Assembly: GCA_016215705.1 (NCBI GenBank)
Contig: JACRIR010000167.1
Span: 1 to 23,787 of the forward strand
Source: Candidatus Poribacteria bacterium
Lineage (GTDB): Bacteria; Abyssobacteria; SURF-5
Direction: 5' to 3'
Length of the DNA: 23,787 nt
Shown: piece by piece, positions 1 to 8,695 of the stretch
Layout of the letters: the number at the start of each line of letters is the position of its first letter
Position numbering within the stretch: position 1 is the stretch's first letter
Notes under the pieces: model-generated
Told to the model about the DNA's origin: nothing
Seen by the model: the letters and a program-made list of their open reading frames with translations, nothing else
The model's database searches: none
Translations under genes and position numbers: made by a program

Positions 1-1200
1 CTCAGCCGTTTTGGCGGCGTCCGCCTTACAGAATTTGTTCGCCAGGAATATGATGCTTGCAGGCCCTTTCGGAGCAGGCTCGAGTTCCGGCATGTGATGG
101 TATCTGATCGCTTTGGTCAACTCCGCAGGCAAAAGCCAATGCTCACCGAGCAGGTAGCCGACTTCGGCATGGGTTATGCCCAACACCTTTTCCTCTGCAT
201 CGATCTGGGACATTCCGATGGACGAGTGCATCGAAGAGACTTTCTCCTGTTTTCCGCTCATGCTCATCGCGAGAACGACGTTGCCCACGTCGTGAAGGAG
301 ACCGGCCACAAAGGCGATATCCGTTCCGCGGGTTCCAAGATTCCTCGAGACAAGCCTCGCAAGTGTGGCGCAAGCGAACGAATGGTTCCAATATATCCGG
401 AAGTCAAATTTTGTCTTGTCAATGAACTGATCGACAATGGAAACTGACATGGCCAGAGCCTGCGTCTCCTTGAATCCCAACAGCGTGACAGCATGCTGAA
501 TGTCGGATATTTTCCTCGCGAATCCGAATGCTGCGGAATTGGCAAGCTTCAGGATTTTTGCGGATAGAGCGCCGTCGCTGGCGATTACCTTCGCAAGGTC
601 CGACGACGACGAATTCGGATCGCTCACCACCGACGAGATGGCGTTCACGATGTCCGGCAAGGTTGGCAACTCCTCTATTTCCTCCACCAACCTTGCGACC
701 CTCTGAAGCTTCAGTGAATACTCCAATGCGGACGGACCCTCTTTTGCTTCTGACTCGGAGACCTTGTCGGCGGCCTTGCCATAGTACCGATCAATCGCCC
801 GGAAGACGGCCTTCTTGGAGCAAAGGATAGGTTTCACCTTCAATCCCGTCACGCTTTCCAGTTCTCCTCTGGCCGCGTCATCGAGAGGACAAACCATCGC
901 AACTGTCAGAAGTTTCCCGATTCTGCCGATTGGAACAATCTCGAGCTTTCGCGCAAGTTCAGATGGAATGATGTCCAGAATGGAACGGTCAATCTCGCAT
1001 CTCGCAAGCTCCAGACTGGCCATTCCCGGCATCGTGGCAAGAAACTCCAGGAAACCTTCCTCCGTAAGATAACCGAGGTCTATCAATATGTTGCAGATAC
1101 GATCTTTTCTCTTTTTCTGGACCTGAAGGCCGCGCTCAAGCTGATCTCGTGCAATATAGCCGTTTTCGACAAGAAGTTCCCCTATTTTCTTTTTTAGCAT
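1..1200 (-). CDS. HDOD-domain signalling protein with N-terminal MshEN-like domain (C-terminus beyond window)
   Basis: An open frame of 400 codons runs from the ATG at 1200 to the window edge, so the C-terminus is missing. Residues about 1-145 (MLKKKIGELLVENGYI..., then LARKLEIVPIGR) look like the MshEN/type II secretion ATPase N-terminal fold, which in some proteins binds c-di-GMP. Residues about 170-370 are an HDOD domain: LPTLPDIV, the LKLANSAAFG segment, LLHDVGN near residue 298 and RYHH near 367. HDOD domains are degenerate HD phosphohydrolases acting mostly as signalling scaffolds; this copy keeps the HD pair, so residual catalysis cannot be excluded. GGATGA lies just upstream of the ATG and a promoter is visible at 1277-1249. 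It is divergent from the tRNA/glmU unit. The target pathway (motility, pili or stress) cannot be told from here. Confidence 0.88.
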   Translation of the reverse strand, partial: MLKKKIGELLVENGYIARDQLERGLQVQKKRKDRICNILIDLGYLTEEGFLEFLATMPGMASLELARCEIDRSILDIIPSELARKLEIVPIGRIGKLLTVAMVCPLDDAARGELESVTGLKVKPILCSKKAVFRAIDRYYGKAADKVSESEAKEGPSALEYSLKLQRVARLVEEIEELPTLPDIVNAISSVVSDPNSSSSDLAKVIASDGALSAKILKLANSAAFGFARKISDIQHAVTLLGFKETQALAMSVSIVDQFIDKTKFDFRIYWNHSFACATLARLVSRNLGTRGTDIAFVAGLLHDVGNVVLAMSMSGKQEKVSSMHSSIGMSQIDAEEKVLGITHAEVGYLLGEHWLLPAELTKAIRYHHMPELEPAPKGPASIIFLANKFCKADAAKTAE

Positions 1201-1248
1201 AATCAATCATCCAACATAAAAAAGACCTGTAAAATCCTGTTACCCCTT

Positions 1249-1277
1249 AAGTTAGCATAACCGAGTAAGATTGTCAA
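1249..1277 (-). promoter_or_regulatory. Predicted sigma70-type promoter of the HDOD gene
   Basis: Read on the minus strand: TTGACA (1277-1272), 17-nt spacer, TAACTT (1254-1249), with TGC just before the -10 (extended -10). The start codon is about 48 nt downstream. Prediction from sequence only. Confidence 0.55.
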
Positions 1278-1296
1278 ATGCAATCACCAAATCGGT

Positions 1297-1325
1297 TTGA
1301 CATTGTCGATAGCTTTTGCTATTAT
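1297..1325 (+). promoter_or_regulatory. Predicted promoter of the tRNA-Gln/glmU unit
   Basis: TTGACA (1297-1302), exactly 17 nt, then TATTAT (1320-1325) preceded by TGC, an extended -10. A perfect TATAAT overlaps at 1323-1328 but would give a 20-nt spacer. Transcription would begin near 1332, upstream of a long hairpin and the tRNA. It lies back to back with the HDOD promoter, 19 bases apart. Confidence 0.7.
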
Positions 1326-1358
1326 AATAATCTTGAATTCCGGTTCGCACGGAATTCT

Positions 1359-1406
1359 CTCCTTTATTGGGGATATCATTTCTTTGTGGTGTCCCCAATA
1401 AAGGAG
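1359..1406 (+). repeat. Long hairpin in the tRNA/glmU leader
   Basis: Perfect 15-base arms (1359-1373 and 1392-1406). With two G-U pairs the stem extends to 20 bp (1359-1378 with 1387-1406) around an 8-nt loop. Its inner part (GGGGA..CA / TGGTGTCCCC) resembles the GGGGACAC palindromes at 10735 and 13858, so it is more likely a dispersed repeat than a dedicated regulator. It is transcribed from the promoter at 1297 and could act as a processing site ahead of the tRNA. Confidence 0.6.
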
Positions 1407-1428
1407 CTATGTCTTCTTGCAGTCTAAG

Positions 1429-1447
1429 ACCCCACTAGTCGTGGGGT
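1429..1447 (+). other. Small hairpin directly upstream of tRNA-Gln
   Basis: ACCCCAC (1429-1435) pairs with GTGGGGT (1441-1447) around a 5-nt loop, nine bases before the tRNA 5' end. It may be a leader structure seen by processing enzymes, or chance. Confidence 0.35.
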
Positions 1448-1456
1448 TACAAACGG

Positions 1457-1528
1457 TGGGGAGTCGCCAAGCGGTAAGGCATCGGCCTTTGGAGCCGACA
1501 TCCGCAGGTTCGAATCCTGCCTCCCCAG
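1457..1528 (+). tRNA. tRNA-Gln (anticodon TTG)
   Basis: A 72-nt cloverleaf. The acceptor arm TGGGGAG pairs with CTCCCCA (1521-1527) and G1528 is the discriminator. The anticodon stem TCGGC/GCCGA encloses loop CTTTGGA, giving anticodon TTG (reads CAA, Gln). The T-loop GGTTCGAATCC is canonical. The opening T-A acceptor pair and GCCAAGCGGTAAGGCA D-arm match bacterial tRNA-Gln. CCA is not encoded (CCG follows). It sits between the promoter at 1297 and glmU, so co-transcription is likely. Confidence 0.95.
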
Positions 1529-1625
1529 CCGCGCGCTGAAAAACCGCCGATTCATCTGGAACGCCATGACATGTGGCGCCCCGGATGGATTGGGTATATC
1601 TTCTAACATTTGAGGGTATTTCGTG

Positions 1626-3005
1626 ATGGCAACCAAAAAAGAGAAACCTGTTGTGTGTGCCATATTGGCAGCCGGACAGGGCACACGAATGAAGTCGCAA
1701 ACACCGAAGGTTCTCCACAAACTTTGCGGCAAACCCATGATAGACCACATAGTGCAGACAACGAAGAAGCTGGAGCCTGCGCGCGTCTACCTCATTGTCG
1801 GGTTCCGCGAAGAGTTGGTTAGACAGTTCTTTGGAGATGGTGTCTACTACATAACGCAGAGCCAGCAGTTGGGAACCGGACATGCGGTTCTGCAGGCCCG
1901 GGATGAACTGTTCGGGTACAAAGGTGACGTTCTCGTTCTCTACGGGGATGTCCCCCTCGTCACGGAGGCGACCTTGCGAAGCCTCCTCGACAGGCATCGC
2001 GAAACGTGCGCGTCCGCCACTCTCGTAACAACGCGCGTAAAGAACTCGAGCGGGTTCGGCCGCGTTGTCCGCAACCGTTCGGGCAGAATCGTGAAAATCG
2101 TCGAAGAAAAAGACGCCACGCCCGCGCAGAGACGCATTCGGGAGATCAACCCCGGCATGTATTGCTTCGAGGCGCCTTCCCTGTTGGATGCCTTGACCGA
2201 GGTCGGCGCATCGAACAAACAGCAGGAGTATTACCTTACCGATGTGATCGAAGTGTTGGTGAAGAAGGGCAAGAAGGTCGAAACCATCACGACCGCCGAC
2301 GAGATCGAGATTCTCCAGGTCAATACGAGGAAACACCTCGCACAGGTCAACAGGATCATGCACGAGCGCGTGCTTGAAAGATTGATGAATGACGGCGTTA
2401 CGATCATTGATCCCAAAACAACCTTCGTCTCGGAGACGGTCAAGGTTGAGCAGGATGTCACCATCTATCCGTTTACGTATATCGAGGGATACACCCACGT
2501 CGGCGCGGGCACAATTATCGGTCCCCAAACCTACATCACCGACAGCGTGATCGGCAGCAACGTCGTCATCGTGATGTCCTATATCTCATCCAGCATCATT
2601 CGCGACAACAGCCGCGTCGGTCCATACTCGCATCTGCGGCCCGAAGCCATTGTCGGCGAAAATGTTCATATCGGAAATTTCGTCGAGGTCAAGAAGTCCG
2701 TAATTGACGACAACTCGAAAGTGAATCATCTGAGTTATATCGGCGACGCAAAGATTGGGAAAAACGTCAACATAGGCGCCGGCACAATAACCGCAAACTA
2801 TGATGGCGTGAAAAAAAGTGAAACCGTCATAGAAGACGGCGCTTCGATCGGAAGCGGAACCGTACTCATCGCGCCGGTCCGTGTCGGCAAAAAGGCCGTG
2901 ACCGGAGCAGGCACGATCGTTCCAAAGAGTCACGACATTCCGCCCAATGCGGTATTCGCGGGCGTGCCCGCGCGTGAACTGAAGCCCCATGAACAGAACT
3001 CTTGA
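1626..3005 (+). CDS. glmU: Bifunctional UDP-N-acetylglucosamine pyrophosphorylase / glucosamine-1-phosphate N-acetyltransferase
   Basis: GlmU acetylates glucosamine-1-phosphate and then uridylates it to UDP-GlcNAc, the cytoplasmic precursor of peptidoglycan and LPS. The 459-residue length is typical. Residues 14-24 are the uridyltransferase signature LAAGQGTRMKS followed by PKVLH (Lys28); YGDVPL and the EINPGMYCF segment follow. The C-terminal half from about residue 260 is a left-handed beta-helix of hexapeptide repeats, with HLRPEA, GNFVEVKKS, LSYIGDAKIG and GAGTITANYDG, which carry the acetyltransferase site. The ATG at 1626 has GAGGG 9 nt upstream; a GTG one codon earlier is possible. rplY begins 29 nt after the stop, giving glmU-rplY-pth without the prs gene often found between glmU and rplY. 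Confidence 0.97.
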   Translation: MATKKEKPVVCAILAAGQGTRMKSQTPKVLHKLCGKPMIDHIVQTTKKLEPARVYLIVGFREELVRQFFGDGVYYITQSQQLGTGHAVLQARDELFGYKGDVLVLYGDVPLVTEATLRSLLDRHRETCASATLVTTRVKNSSGFGRVVRNRSGRIVKIVEEKDATPAQRRIREINPGMYCFEAPSLLDALTEVGASNKQQEYYLTDVIEVLVKKGKKVETITTADEIEILQVNTRKHLAQVNRIMHERVLERLMNDGVTIIDPKTTFVSETVKVEQDVTIYPFTYIEGYTHVGAGTIIGPQTYITDSVIGSNVVIVMSYISSSIIRDNSRVGPYSHLRPEAIVGENVHIGNFVEVKKSVIDDNSKVNHLSYIGDAKIGKNVNIGAGTITANYDGVKKSETVIEDGASIGSGTVLIAPVRVGKKAVTGAGTIVPKSHDIPPNAVFAGVPARELKPHEQNS

Positions 3006-3034
3006 GAGATAATTGCGAAAGGGAGACGGAAACA

Positions 3035-3763
3035 ATGAAGATTGTTGAACTGAAGGCTCAGGTTCGGCCCGCCACTGGCAAGAAGGGCACAAAGCAATGC
3101 AGGAACAGCGGTTTGCTCCCCGGAATCCTCTACGGCGAGGCCGGCGCGACTACGCCGCTCGCGACAAATCCGAAGGAACTCGACCGCGTCTTGCACACGC
3201 ATGCAGGCGCCAACGTAGTCATAAATCTCATGGTCGAGGGACTGTCCGCCGATCCTGTGACCGTGGTCGTAAAGGAAGTACAGATCGATAGCATCAAAGA
3301 CACCATGAAACACGTTGATTTCTGCCGCATTTCGCTCGACAAGAAGATCCGCGCCCATGTCCCATTCAAGATTATTGGTGACGCGCCCGGCGTGAAACAG
3401 GGTGGCATCCTGGAGAGACTCCTCTGGGAGCTTGAGATCGAGAGCCTGCCGATGCAGATTCCCGACTACATCGAAATCGATGTCAGCGCGTTGAATATCG
3501 GCGATTCCTTGACAGTGTCCTCGATCACGGCGCCCGAGGGTGTCACCGTGGTTACTCCTTCTGACGTCGGCGTCGTGGCAGTGGCCGTCCCGAAGGCCGA
3601 GGTGACTGCTGAGGCTGCGCCTGCCGCCGAGGCCGAAGCCGCAGAGCCCGAGGTAATAAGCGTGAAGGGTGAGAAAGCGGAAAAGGGCTCGGAAGAGAAG
3701 GAAGAAACTAAGGGCGCGGAAGAAAAGAAGAAACCTGAAGAGAAACGGAAATCCAAAGAGTGA
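3035..3763 (+). CDS. rplY: Large ribosomal subunit protein bL25, CTC (long) form
   Basis: bL25 binds 5S rRNA in the large subunit; the long CTC form is linked to general stress in some bacteria. The 242-residue product has the N-terminal 5S-binding domain (MKIVELKAQVRPATGKKGT, LPGILYG, about 1-95) and the CTC beta domain (DFCRISLDKKI, IPDYIEIDVSALNIGDSL, about 96-190). The last ~50 residues are a low-complexity Ala/Glu then Lys/Glu tail, longer than in most homologues. The ATG at 3035 is chosen because AAGGGAG lies upstream and the protein begins in register with the family; an upstream TTG would add 11 unrelated residues. Its stop overlaps the pth start. Confidence 0.95.
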   Translation: MKIVELKAQVRPATGKKGTKQCRNSGLLPGILYGEAGATTPLATNPKELDRVLHTHAGANVVINLMVEGLSADPVTVVVKEVQIDSIKDTMKHVDFCRISLDKKIRAHVPFKIIGDAPGVKQGGILERLLWELEIESLPMQIPDYIEIDVSALNIGDSLTVSSITAPEGVTVVTPSDVGVVAVAVPKAEVTAEAAPAAEAEAAEPEVISVKGEKAEKGSEEKEETKGAEEKKKPEEKRKSKE

Positions 3764-4317
3764 GAATAATTGTCGGGCTTGGAAATCCCGGGCGACAGTA
3801 CACCCTCACCCGACACAACGTCGGCTTCATGGCAGTGGATAGATTCGCGGCGGCTCACGGTCTCTCTTTCACGCGGCAGAAATTCAAGGCGCGAATAGCT
3901 GCCGGCGCGGTCGCAGGCCAGGAAGTGATGCTGGCCAAACCCCAGACATTCATGAACCTGAGCGGCGAGGCGGTTGGGCCGCTTGTTCGTTATTATAGTC
4001 GTCCTTTGGAAGACTTGCTGGTAGTATACGACGATATCGACATCCCCTTCGGGACTATTCGCATGCGCAGGTCAGGATCATCCGGCGGTCACAAGGGGAT
4101 GAAATCGATTATTTCAAATCTCGGCAGCGACGAGTTCCCTCGACTGCGAGTCGGCATACGAGGTTTGCCGCCGCCTGAAAACCTGACCGAATATGTTCTG
4201 CAACAGTTCACGAAAGAGGAAACCGCGGCCTTGAAGGATATCATTGGACGGGCTTGCGACGCCATCGAGACGGCGCTGACCGGCGACCTCGAAAAAGCAA
4301 TGGCTCAGTTCAATTAA
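3760..4317 (+). CDS. pth: Peptidyl-tRNA hydrolase
   Basis: Pth cleaves peptidyl-tRNA released from stalled ribosomes and recycles tRNA. The 185-residue length is normal. Visible family residues are Asn9 in GLGNPG, catalytic His19 in RHNVGF, Asn66 in TFMNLSG and Asp92 in YDDID, plus the SGGHKGMKSI segment. The start is a GTG at 3760 overlapping the rplY stop (GTGA), which indicates translational coupling. An in-frame ATG does not occur before the conserved N-terminal RIIVGLGNPG, which supports the GTG start. ilvD follows after 34 nt, probably on the same transcript. Confidence 0.96.
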   Translation: MRIIVGLGNPGRQYTLTRHNVGFMAVDRFAAAHGLSFTRQKFKARIAAGAVAGQEVMLAKPQTFMNLSGEAVGPLVRYYSRPLEDLLVVYDDIDIPFGTIRMRRSGSSGGHKGMKSIISNLGSDEFPRLRVGIRGLPPPENLTEYVLQQFTKEETAALKDIIGRACDAIETALTGDLEKAMAQFN

Positions 4318-4351
4318 GAACTTTGATACGCACTACCGAGGCTGAAAAACA

Positions 4352-6043
4352 ATGAAGAAAACAACCGGATCAAAGGCAAATCAGAGAAGTCGGATAATGG
4401 TGGAAGGAGTGGCCAAGGGGCCTCACCGCTCACTATTCAAAGCTATGGGGCTGACCGATAAGGAACTCTCGGCGCCGCTTGTGGGGATTGCCTGCGCTTA
4501 TAACGAGATAATCCCCGGCCACATTCATCTCGACAAGATAGCCCAAGCCGTTAAGGACGGCGTGCGAATGGCCGGCGCCACGCCCATCATGTTCGGAACC
4601 ATCGGCGTGTGCGACGGCATCGCCATGAATCACGAAGGCATGAAATACTCCCTCGGCAGTCGTGAGATCGTCGCCGACTCGGTTGAAATTATGGCGCGCG
4701 CGCACCCGTTCGACGGAATTGTGCTCGTGCCTAACTGCGACAAGATCGTGCCGGGCATGGTCATGGCTGCCGCGCGATTGAACATTCCGGCGCTCGTATG
4801 CAGTGGTGGCCCGATGCTGGCAGGCAGGATCAACGGAAAAGTGATTGACCTTAACACCATGTTCGCCGGCATCCCAAAGGCTACAAGCGGAGAGATTGGC
4901 GACCTGGTCTGGAAGGAAATGGAAGATTGCGCATGCCCTGGCGCGGGCGCATGCTCGGGCATGTTCACGGCCAACACAATGAACTGTCTGTGCGAAGCGC
5001 TCGGCATTGCTCTCCCGGGCAATGGAACAATACCGGCCGTCTTTGCCGAACGCTATCGCTTCGCAAAAGAGGCCGGAATGGCTATCGTAAACCTGATCAA
5101 GCGCAGCATTCGCCCGCGCGATATCATGACCCGAAAAGCTCTCGAAAATACGATCGCGCTCGACATGGCGTTCGGCGGATCATCTAATTCAGCGCTCCAT
5201 CTGCCGGCCATCGCGCATGAACTCGGATTCGAGCTTCAGCTTCAGCTTTTCAACAAGATATCCGAACGAACGCCTCATATCTGCGATATGGTCCCCGGCG
5301 GGCCACATCATCTGGAAGACCTCTACTATGCCGGAGGGGTCCAGGCGATCCTCAATGTGTTGCTCCGGGGAGGACTCATCGATGGGAGCGCCCAAACCGT
5401 CACCGGAAAAACCCTGGCTGCAAGCGTCCGCAAAGCCAATGTGAAAGACCCCAACGTCATCCGGTCGCTCGATAAGGCTTATCACACGACAGGAGGTCTG
5501 GCGGCCCTCTTCGGAAATCTCGCGCCGCAGGGGTCCATCGTGAAACAGTCGGCGGTTGCGCCCGAGATGCTCCGCCATAGCGGACCTGCCCGCATCTTCG
5601 AGAGTGAAAACGATGCCGCAGAGGCGATCATTTCCCGCAAGATTCGGCCGGGAGAAGTTATCGTAATACGCTACGAAGGGCCAAAGGGCGGGCCGGGTAT
5701 GCAGGAAATGCTGACGCCGACAGCGGCGATAAAAGGAATCGGAATGGACAAAATGGTGGCGCTCATAACGGATGGCCGGTTCTCAGGGGCGACGACGGGC
5801 GCTTCCATCGGACACGTCTCGCCCGAAGCAATGGCGGGTGGTCCAATAGCTGCGCTCCGCAACGGCGATATCATTCAGATAGATATACCGGCGAGAAAAC
5901 TGAACGTGCGGCTTACGAGTGCGGAAATAAAACAACGGCTCAAAGCATGGCGTCCTCCGCAACCCAAGATTTCGACAGGGTATCTGGGACGCTATTCACG
6001 ACTCGTTACCTCCGGCAGCACCGGCGCAGTCTTCGAAGACTGA
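4352..6043 (+). CDS. ilvD: Dihydroxy-acid dehydratase
   Basis: IlvD dehydrates 2,3-dihydroxyisovalerate and 2,3-dihydroxy-3-methylvalerate to the 2-keto acids of valine and isoleucine, using a Fe-S cluster and Mg. The 563 residues match the family. Signatures are [11 protein letters not shown] (about 88-97), [10 protein letters not shown] with Cys129, [21 protein letters not shown] with Cys201, and [19 protein letters not shown] near the C-terminus. The position of the third cysteine of 2Fe-2S enzymes (in NEIxPC) is Gly here (NEIIPGH), as in E. coli-type IlvD; this comparison is from memory. The ATG at 4352 is preceded by GAGG. ilvB lies 205 nt downstream, across a repeat-filled gap. Confidence 0.96.
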   Translation: MKKTTGSKANQRSRIMVEGVAKGPHRSLFKAMGLTDKELSAPLVGIACAYNEIIPGHIHLDKIAQAVKDGVRMAGATPIMFGTIGVCDGIAMNHEGMKYSLGSREIVADSVEIMARAHPFDGIVLVPNCDKIVPGMVMAAARLNIPALVCSGGPMLAGRINGKVIDLNTMFAGIPKATSGEIGDLVWKEMEDCACPGAGACSGMFTANTMNCLCEALGIALPGNGTIPAVFAERYRFAKEAGMAIVNLIKRSIRPRDIMTRKALENTIALDMAFGGSSNSALHLPAIAHELGFELQLQLFNKISERTPHICDMVPGGPHHLEDLYYAGGVQAILNVLLRGGLIDGSAQTVTGKTLAASVRKANVKDPNVIRSLDKAYHTTGGLAALFGNLAPQGSIVKQSAVAPEMLRHSGPARIFESENDAAEAIISRKIRPGEVIVIRYEGPKGGPGMQEMLTPTAAIKGIGMDKMVALITDGRFSGATTGASIGHVSPEAMAGGPIAALRNGDIIQIDIPARKLNVRLTSAEIKQRLKAWRPPQPKISTGYLGRYSRLVTSGSTGAVFED

Positions 6044-6056
6044 TGTGTCGCCAGGA

Positions 6057-6218
6057 ATGTCATTCTGATTAAGATGTCATTCTGATTAAGATGTCATTCT
6101 GAGCGCAGCGAAGAATCTGTTTGGTCTCTCTTGACCATGAACCATAAACCGAATCTCCTAGGAGCATAGCGAAGAGTCTCTGATAGAAGATGTTATTCTG
6201 AGCGCAGCGAAGAATCTA
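6057..6218. repeat. CATTCTGAGCG-type repeats between ilvD and ilvB
   Basis: Two exact 17-bp units (ATGTCATTCTGATTAAG at 6057-6073 and 6074-6090) run into a third that continues CATTCTGAGCGCAGCGAAG (6095-6113). A second copy, with TTATTCTGAGCGCAGCG, occupies about 6192-6218, and a decayed one (AGCATAGCGAAGAGTCTC) lies near 6163-6180. A short piece of the GAACCATAAACC tandem family sits at 6133-6150. Related CATTCTG repeats occur at 13726-13855. I see no gene in 6044-6248. Confidence 0.8.
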
Positions 6219-6248
6219 TCCAATCGAGAAAGGCACAGGTTGTCTCGT

Positions 6249-7925
6249 ATGTCAATATTGCAGGGTTCGCAAATCCTTGTCGAGTCTCTTCTGAAAGAAA
6301 AAGTTGACCTCATCTTCGGAATCCCCGGTGGGGTAGTGATCCCTGTCTTCGACACCCTCTTCGATTCCCCCATCAAAGTGATTCTCGCTCGTCATGAACA
6401 GGGGGCGGCCCATGCCGCTGACGGATACGCCCGCGCGACGGGAAGAGTGGGCGTGTGTCTCGTTACCTCCGGTCCGGGCGCATGCAACACCGTCACGGGT
6501 ATTGCCACCGCAAACATGGACTCCGTGCCCATGGTCGTCATTACCGGTCAAGTGACCACTCAGATGATCGGCAATGACGCTTTCCAGGAAGCGGATATTG
6601 TGGGGATTACACGCCCCATAACCAAACACAATTACCTCGTTCGCAATGTGAAGGACATCGCGAGGGTCATCAAGGAAGCATTCCATATCGCGTCCACCGG
6701 CCGGCCAGGCCCGGTGCTCATTGACTTGCCAAAAGATATCGCCCTGGCGACTACCGAATTCCACTATCCGGCGACCGTCGACATTCGAGGCTATAAACCC
6801 GTTCTCGAAGGCAACATGAAACAGATAAAACGCGCCGCTGAGTTGATTAACGCCTCCCACAAGGCTGTCATCTACGGCGGCGGCGGGGTCATACTCTCGA
6901 ATGCGTCCCGCGAATTGACCCAACTGGCGCACAAAACCGGCGTTCCGGTGACGATGAGCCTGCTCGGCCTCGGCGGTTTCCCGGGCAACGACAAACTGTT
7001 CCTCGGGATGCCCGGAATGCACGGAACGCGATACGCCAACTACGCGCTCTCCGAGTGCGACCTCATCATAGCGGTCGGCACACGCTTCGATGACCGCGTT
7101 ACGGGCAATGTCGAGAAATTTGCGGTCCACGCGAAGGTGATTCATATCGATATCGACCCGACTGCCATTAGCAAGAGCGTCCGCGTTCATGTGCCGATCG
7201 TCGGCGACGCGGCGCGAATCCTCGCCAAAATGATCCCGCTCGTCAAACGGGTGGAGAACAAAGAATGGCTCAAGCGGATCGACGAATGGAAAACACAGTA
7301 CCCGCTCACTTACACCGACAGCGAGGCTCAGATAAAACCCCAGTACGTCGTCCAGCAGATTTACGAAGCCACACGCGGAGACGCGATCATCACCACCGAG
7401 GTGGGACAGAATCAGATGTGGGCCGCTCAATACTACAAGTTCAAGTCGCCGCGCACGTTCCTCTCATCCGGCGGCCTTGGCACCATGGGCTACGGGCTGC
7501 CGGCTGCAATCGGCGCTCAATTCGGCGTGCCGGACAAAGTTGTCTTCGATATCGCCGGAGACGGCAGCATCCAGATGAATATCCAGGAGCTCGCTACTGT
7601 GGTTCACAACAAGCTGCCCATAAAAGTCGCTATCCTGAACAACCATTTCCTCGGAATGGTCAGGCAGTGGCAGGAACTCTTCCACAATCGGCGCTACTCT
7701 TCTACATGTCTGATTGACAACCCGGATTTTGTGAAGGTCGCCGAGGCCTATGGCGCGCAAGGAATCAGAATCACGCAGAAAAAGGACGTTCGCCCCGCCA
7801 TCGAACAAGCGCTCGCTACTCCGGGTCCCGTCATCCTTGATTTTGAAGTGGCGCGCGAAGAAAACGTCTATCCCATGGTCCCAGCGGGAGCGGGCATTCG
7901 CGAAATGATAGAGGGACTGGCATGA
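6249..7925 (+). CDS. ilvB: Acetolactate synthase large (catalytic) subunit
   Basis: The TPP-dependent enzyme joins two pyruvates, or pyruvate and 2-ketobutyrate, in the first common step of branched-chain amino acid synthesis. The 558 residues show the N-terminal TPP-binding domain with GIPGG and catalytic Glu50 (ARHEQGAAHAADGYARATG), a central domain (about 190-325) and the C-terminal TPP domain with the GDGS...NN motif from about residue 436, then LGMVRQWQELF. The ATG at 6249 fits the family start (MxxLxGSQILVESL) with CAGG 9 nt before; a TTG at 6240 with AAAGG upstream would add three residues. The stop overlaps ilvN (ATGA), indicating coupled synthesis of the two subunits. Confidence 0.95.
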   Translation: MSILQGSQILVESLLKEKVDLIFGIPGGVVIPVFDTLFDSPIKVILARHEQGAAHAADGYARATGRVGVCLVTSGPGACNTVTGIATANMDSVPMVVITGQVTTQMIGNDAFQEADIVGITRPITKHNYLVRNVKDIARVIKEAFHIASTGRPGPVLIDLPKDIALATTEFHYPATVDIRGYKPVLEGNMKQIKRAAELINASHKAVIYGGGGVILSNASRELTQLAHKTGVPVTMSLLGLGGFPGNDKLFLGMPGMHGTRYANYALSECDLIIAVGTRFDDRVTGNVEKFAVHAKVIHIDIDPTAISKSVRVHVPIVGDAARILAKMIPLVKRVENKEWLKRIDEWKTQYPLTYTDSEAQIKPQYVVQQIYEATRGDAIITTEVGQNQMWAAQYYKFKSPRTFLSSGGLGTMGYGLPAAIGAQFGVPDKVVFDIAGDGSIQMNIQELATVVHNKLPIKVAILNNHFLGMVRQWQELFHNRRYSSTCLIDNPDFVKVAEAYGAQGIRITQKKDVRPAIEQALATPGPVILDFEVAREENVYPMVPAGAGIREMIEGLA

Positions 7926-8413
7926 AACACACTATCTCGGTGCTGGTGGAAAACCATTTCGGTGTCCTTGCGCGAATATCAGGGCTCTTCAGCGGACGCG
8001 GGTTCAATATCGACAGCTTGTCCGTCGGCGAAACCGAGGATACGACGACCTCTCGGATCACGCTCGTCGTCAATGGCGACGACATCATAATCGAACAGGT
8101 TATGAAACAGCTCAACAAGCTCATCGACGTGATAAAGGTCAACGACCTCACGACGGACGAGTTCATTGACCGCGAACTGGCGCTCATCAAAGTTCATGCA
8201 AACGGCAAGACTCGTTCTGAAATCATGCAGATCGTCGATATTTTCAGGGGAAAGATTGTCGATGTCGCCCCTTCCTCGCTTACGGTCGAAGTGACAGGCG
8301 CCGAAGAAAAAGTCCAGGGAATGATGGACCTGCTACGCGAATTCGGTATCAAAGAGGTCGTTCGCAGCGGCAAAATAGCCATCTCCCGCGACAATAAGGC
8401 CGCACACCGTTGA
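7922..8413 (+). CDS. ilvN: Acetolactate synthase small (regulatory) subunit
   Basis: This regulatory subunit activates the large subunit and gives valine feedback inhibition. The 163 residues comprise an N-terminal ACT domain (about 1-75; KHTISVLVENHFGVLARISGLFSGRGFNIDSLSVG) and the C-terminal acetolactate-synthase small-subunit domain (RELALIKVHA, SLTVEVTGAEEK, IKEVVRSGKIAISR). The length is that of the IlvH/IlvN long class. The ATG overlaps the ilvB stop by four bases. The usual next gene, ilvC, is not present; leuC follows after a 282-nt repeat-bearing gap. Confidence 0.94.
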   Translation: MKHTISVLVENHFGVLARISGLFSGRGFNIDSLSVGETEDTTTSRITLVVNGDDIIIEQVMKQLNKLIDVIKVNDLTTDEFIDRELALIKVHANGKTRSEIMQIVDIFRGKIVDVAPSSLTVEVTGAEEKVQGMMDLLREFGIKEVVRSGKIAISRDNKAAHR

Positions 8414-8467
8414 CGCCGGTGGTCTTCATAAATTCGTATGCCCGAACTTGTTTGCACAGCTCTGTGG

Positions 8468-8545
8468 GTGCGAATTTATTCGCACGATTTCATATTCTGT
8501 AGGGGCACAATTCATTGCGCCCTTGTAAGAGCGAATTCATTCGCA
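8468..8545. repeat. Composite palindromic element (GCGAAT / GGGGCRCAAT family), copy 1
   Basis: Three short palindromes in a row: GTGCGAATTTATTCGCAC (8468-8485), GGGCACAATTCATTGCGCCC (8503-8522) and GCGAATTCATTCGC (8531-8544), joined by ATTTCATATTC and TAGGGG. The same order and linkers recur at 12248-12330, which shows a duplicated ~80-bp element. The rest of 8414-8695 holds the hairpin at 8566 and the leuC promoter; no gene. Confidence 0.8.
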
Positions 8546-8565
8546 TAGGTTCAATAAAAATATGA

Positions 8566-8614
8566 CATGGTTTTCCCCTTTTTGCCCCCAAGTCTTTTTG
8601 ACTTGGCAACCATG
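8566..8614 (+). other. Nested hairpin after ilvBN
   Basis: Inner stem CCAAGTC (8588-8594) / GACTTGG (8600-8606) with a TTTTT loop. Outer arms are CATGGTT (8566-8572) and AACCATG (8608-8614), so the whole is an interrupted palindrome. There is no T-run after the stem, so a classical terminator is doubtful; it may be another dispersed repeat. It overlaps the proposed -35 of leuC. Confidence 0.45.
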
Positions 8615-8632
8615 CCCCTAAAATGCTAAAAT
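8603..8632 (+). promoter_or_regulatory. Possible promoter of leuC
   Basis: TTGGCA (8603-8608), 18-nt spacer, TAAAAT (8627-8632), preceded by TGC as in the promoters at 1297 and 15430. The leuC start is 63 nt downstream of the -10. Confidence 0.45.
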
Positions 8633-8695
8633 ATTAGAAATAACTGTGGACCATTTCGCAGGCGTTACGATGCCTAAACAAATAAAAGAAGATAC

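Noticed and set aside
1359-1406. Riboswitch or T-box controlling glmU
   Set aside because: Only a simple stem related to dispersed palindromes; no T-box sequence or conserved ligand-binding core, and the tRNA lies between it and glmU.
1407-2528. Long open frame on the minus strand over glmU and the tRNA
   Set aside because: It is antisense to a well-conserved gene, shows no family features and reflects GC-biased codon use.
6252-7430. Long minus-strand open frame opposite ilvB
   Set aside because: It is antisense to ilvB, His/Asp-rich, and has no recognisable domain or ribosome site.
8566-8614. Intrinsic terminator of ilvBN
   Set aside because: The stem is convincing, but T residues lie in the loop and not after the stem, so it is listed only as a hairpin.
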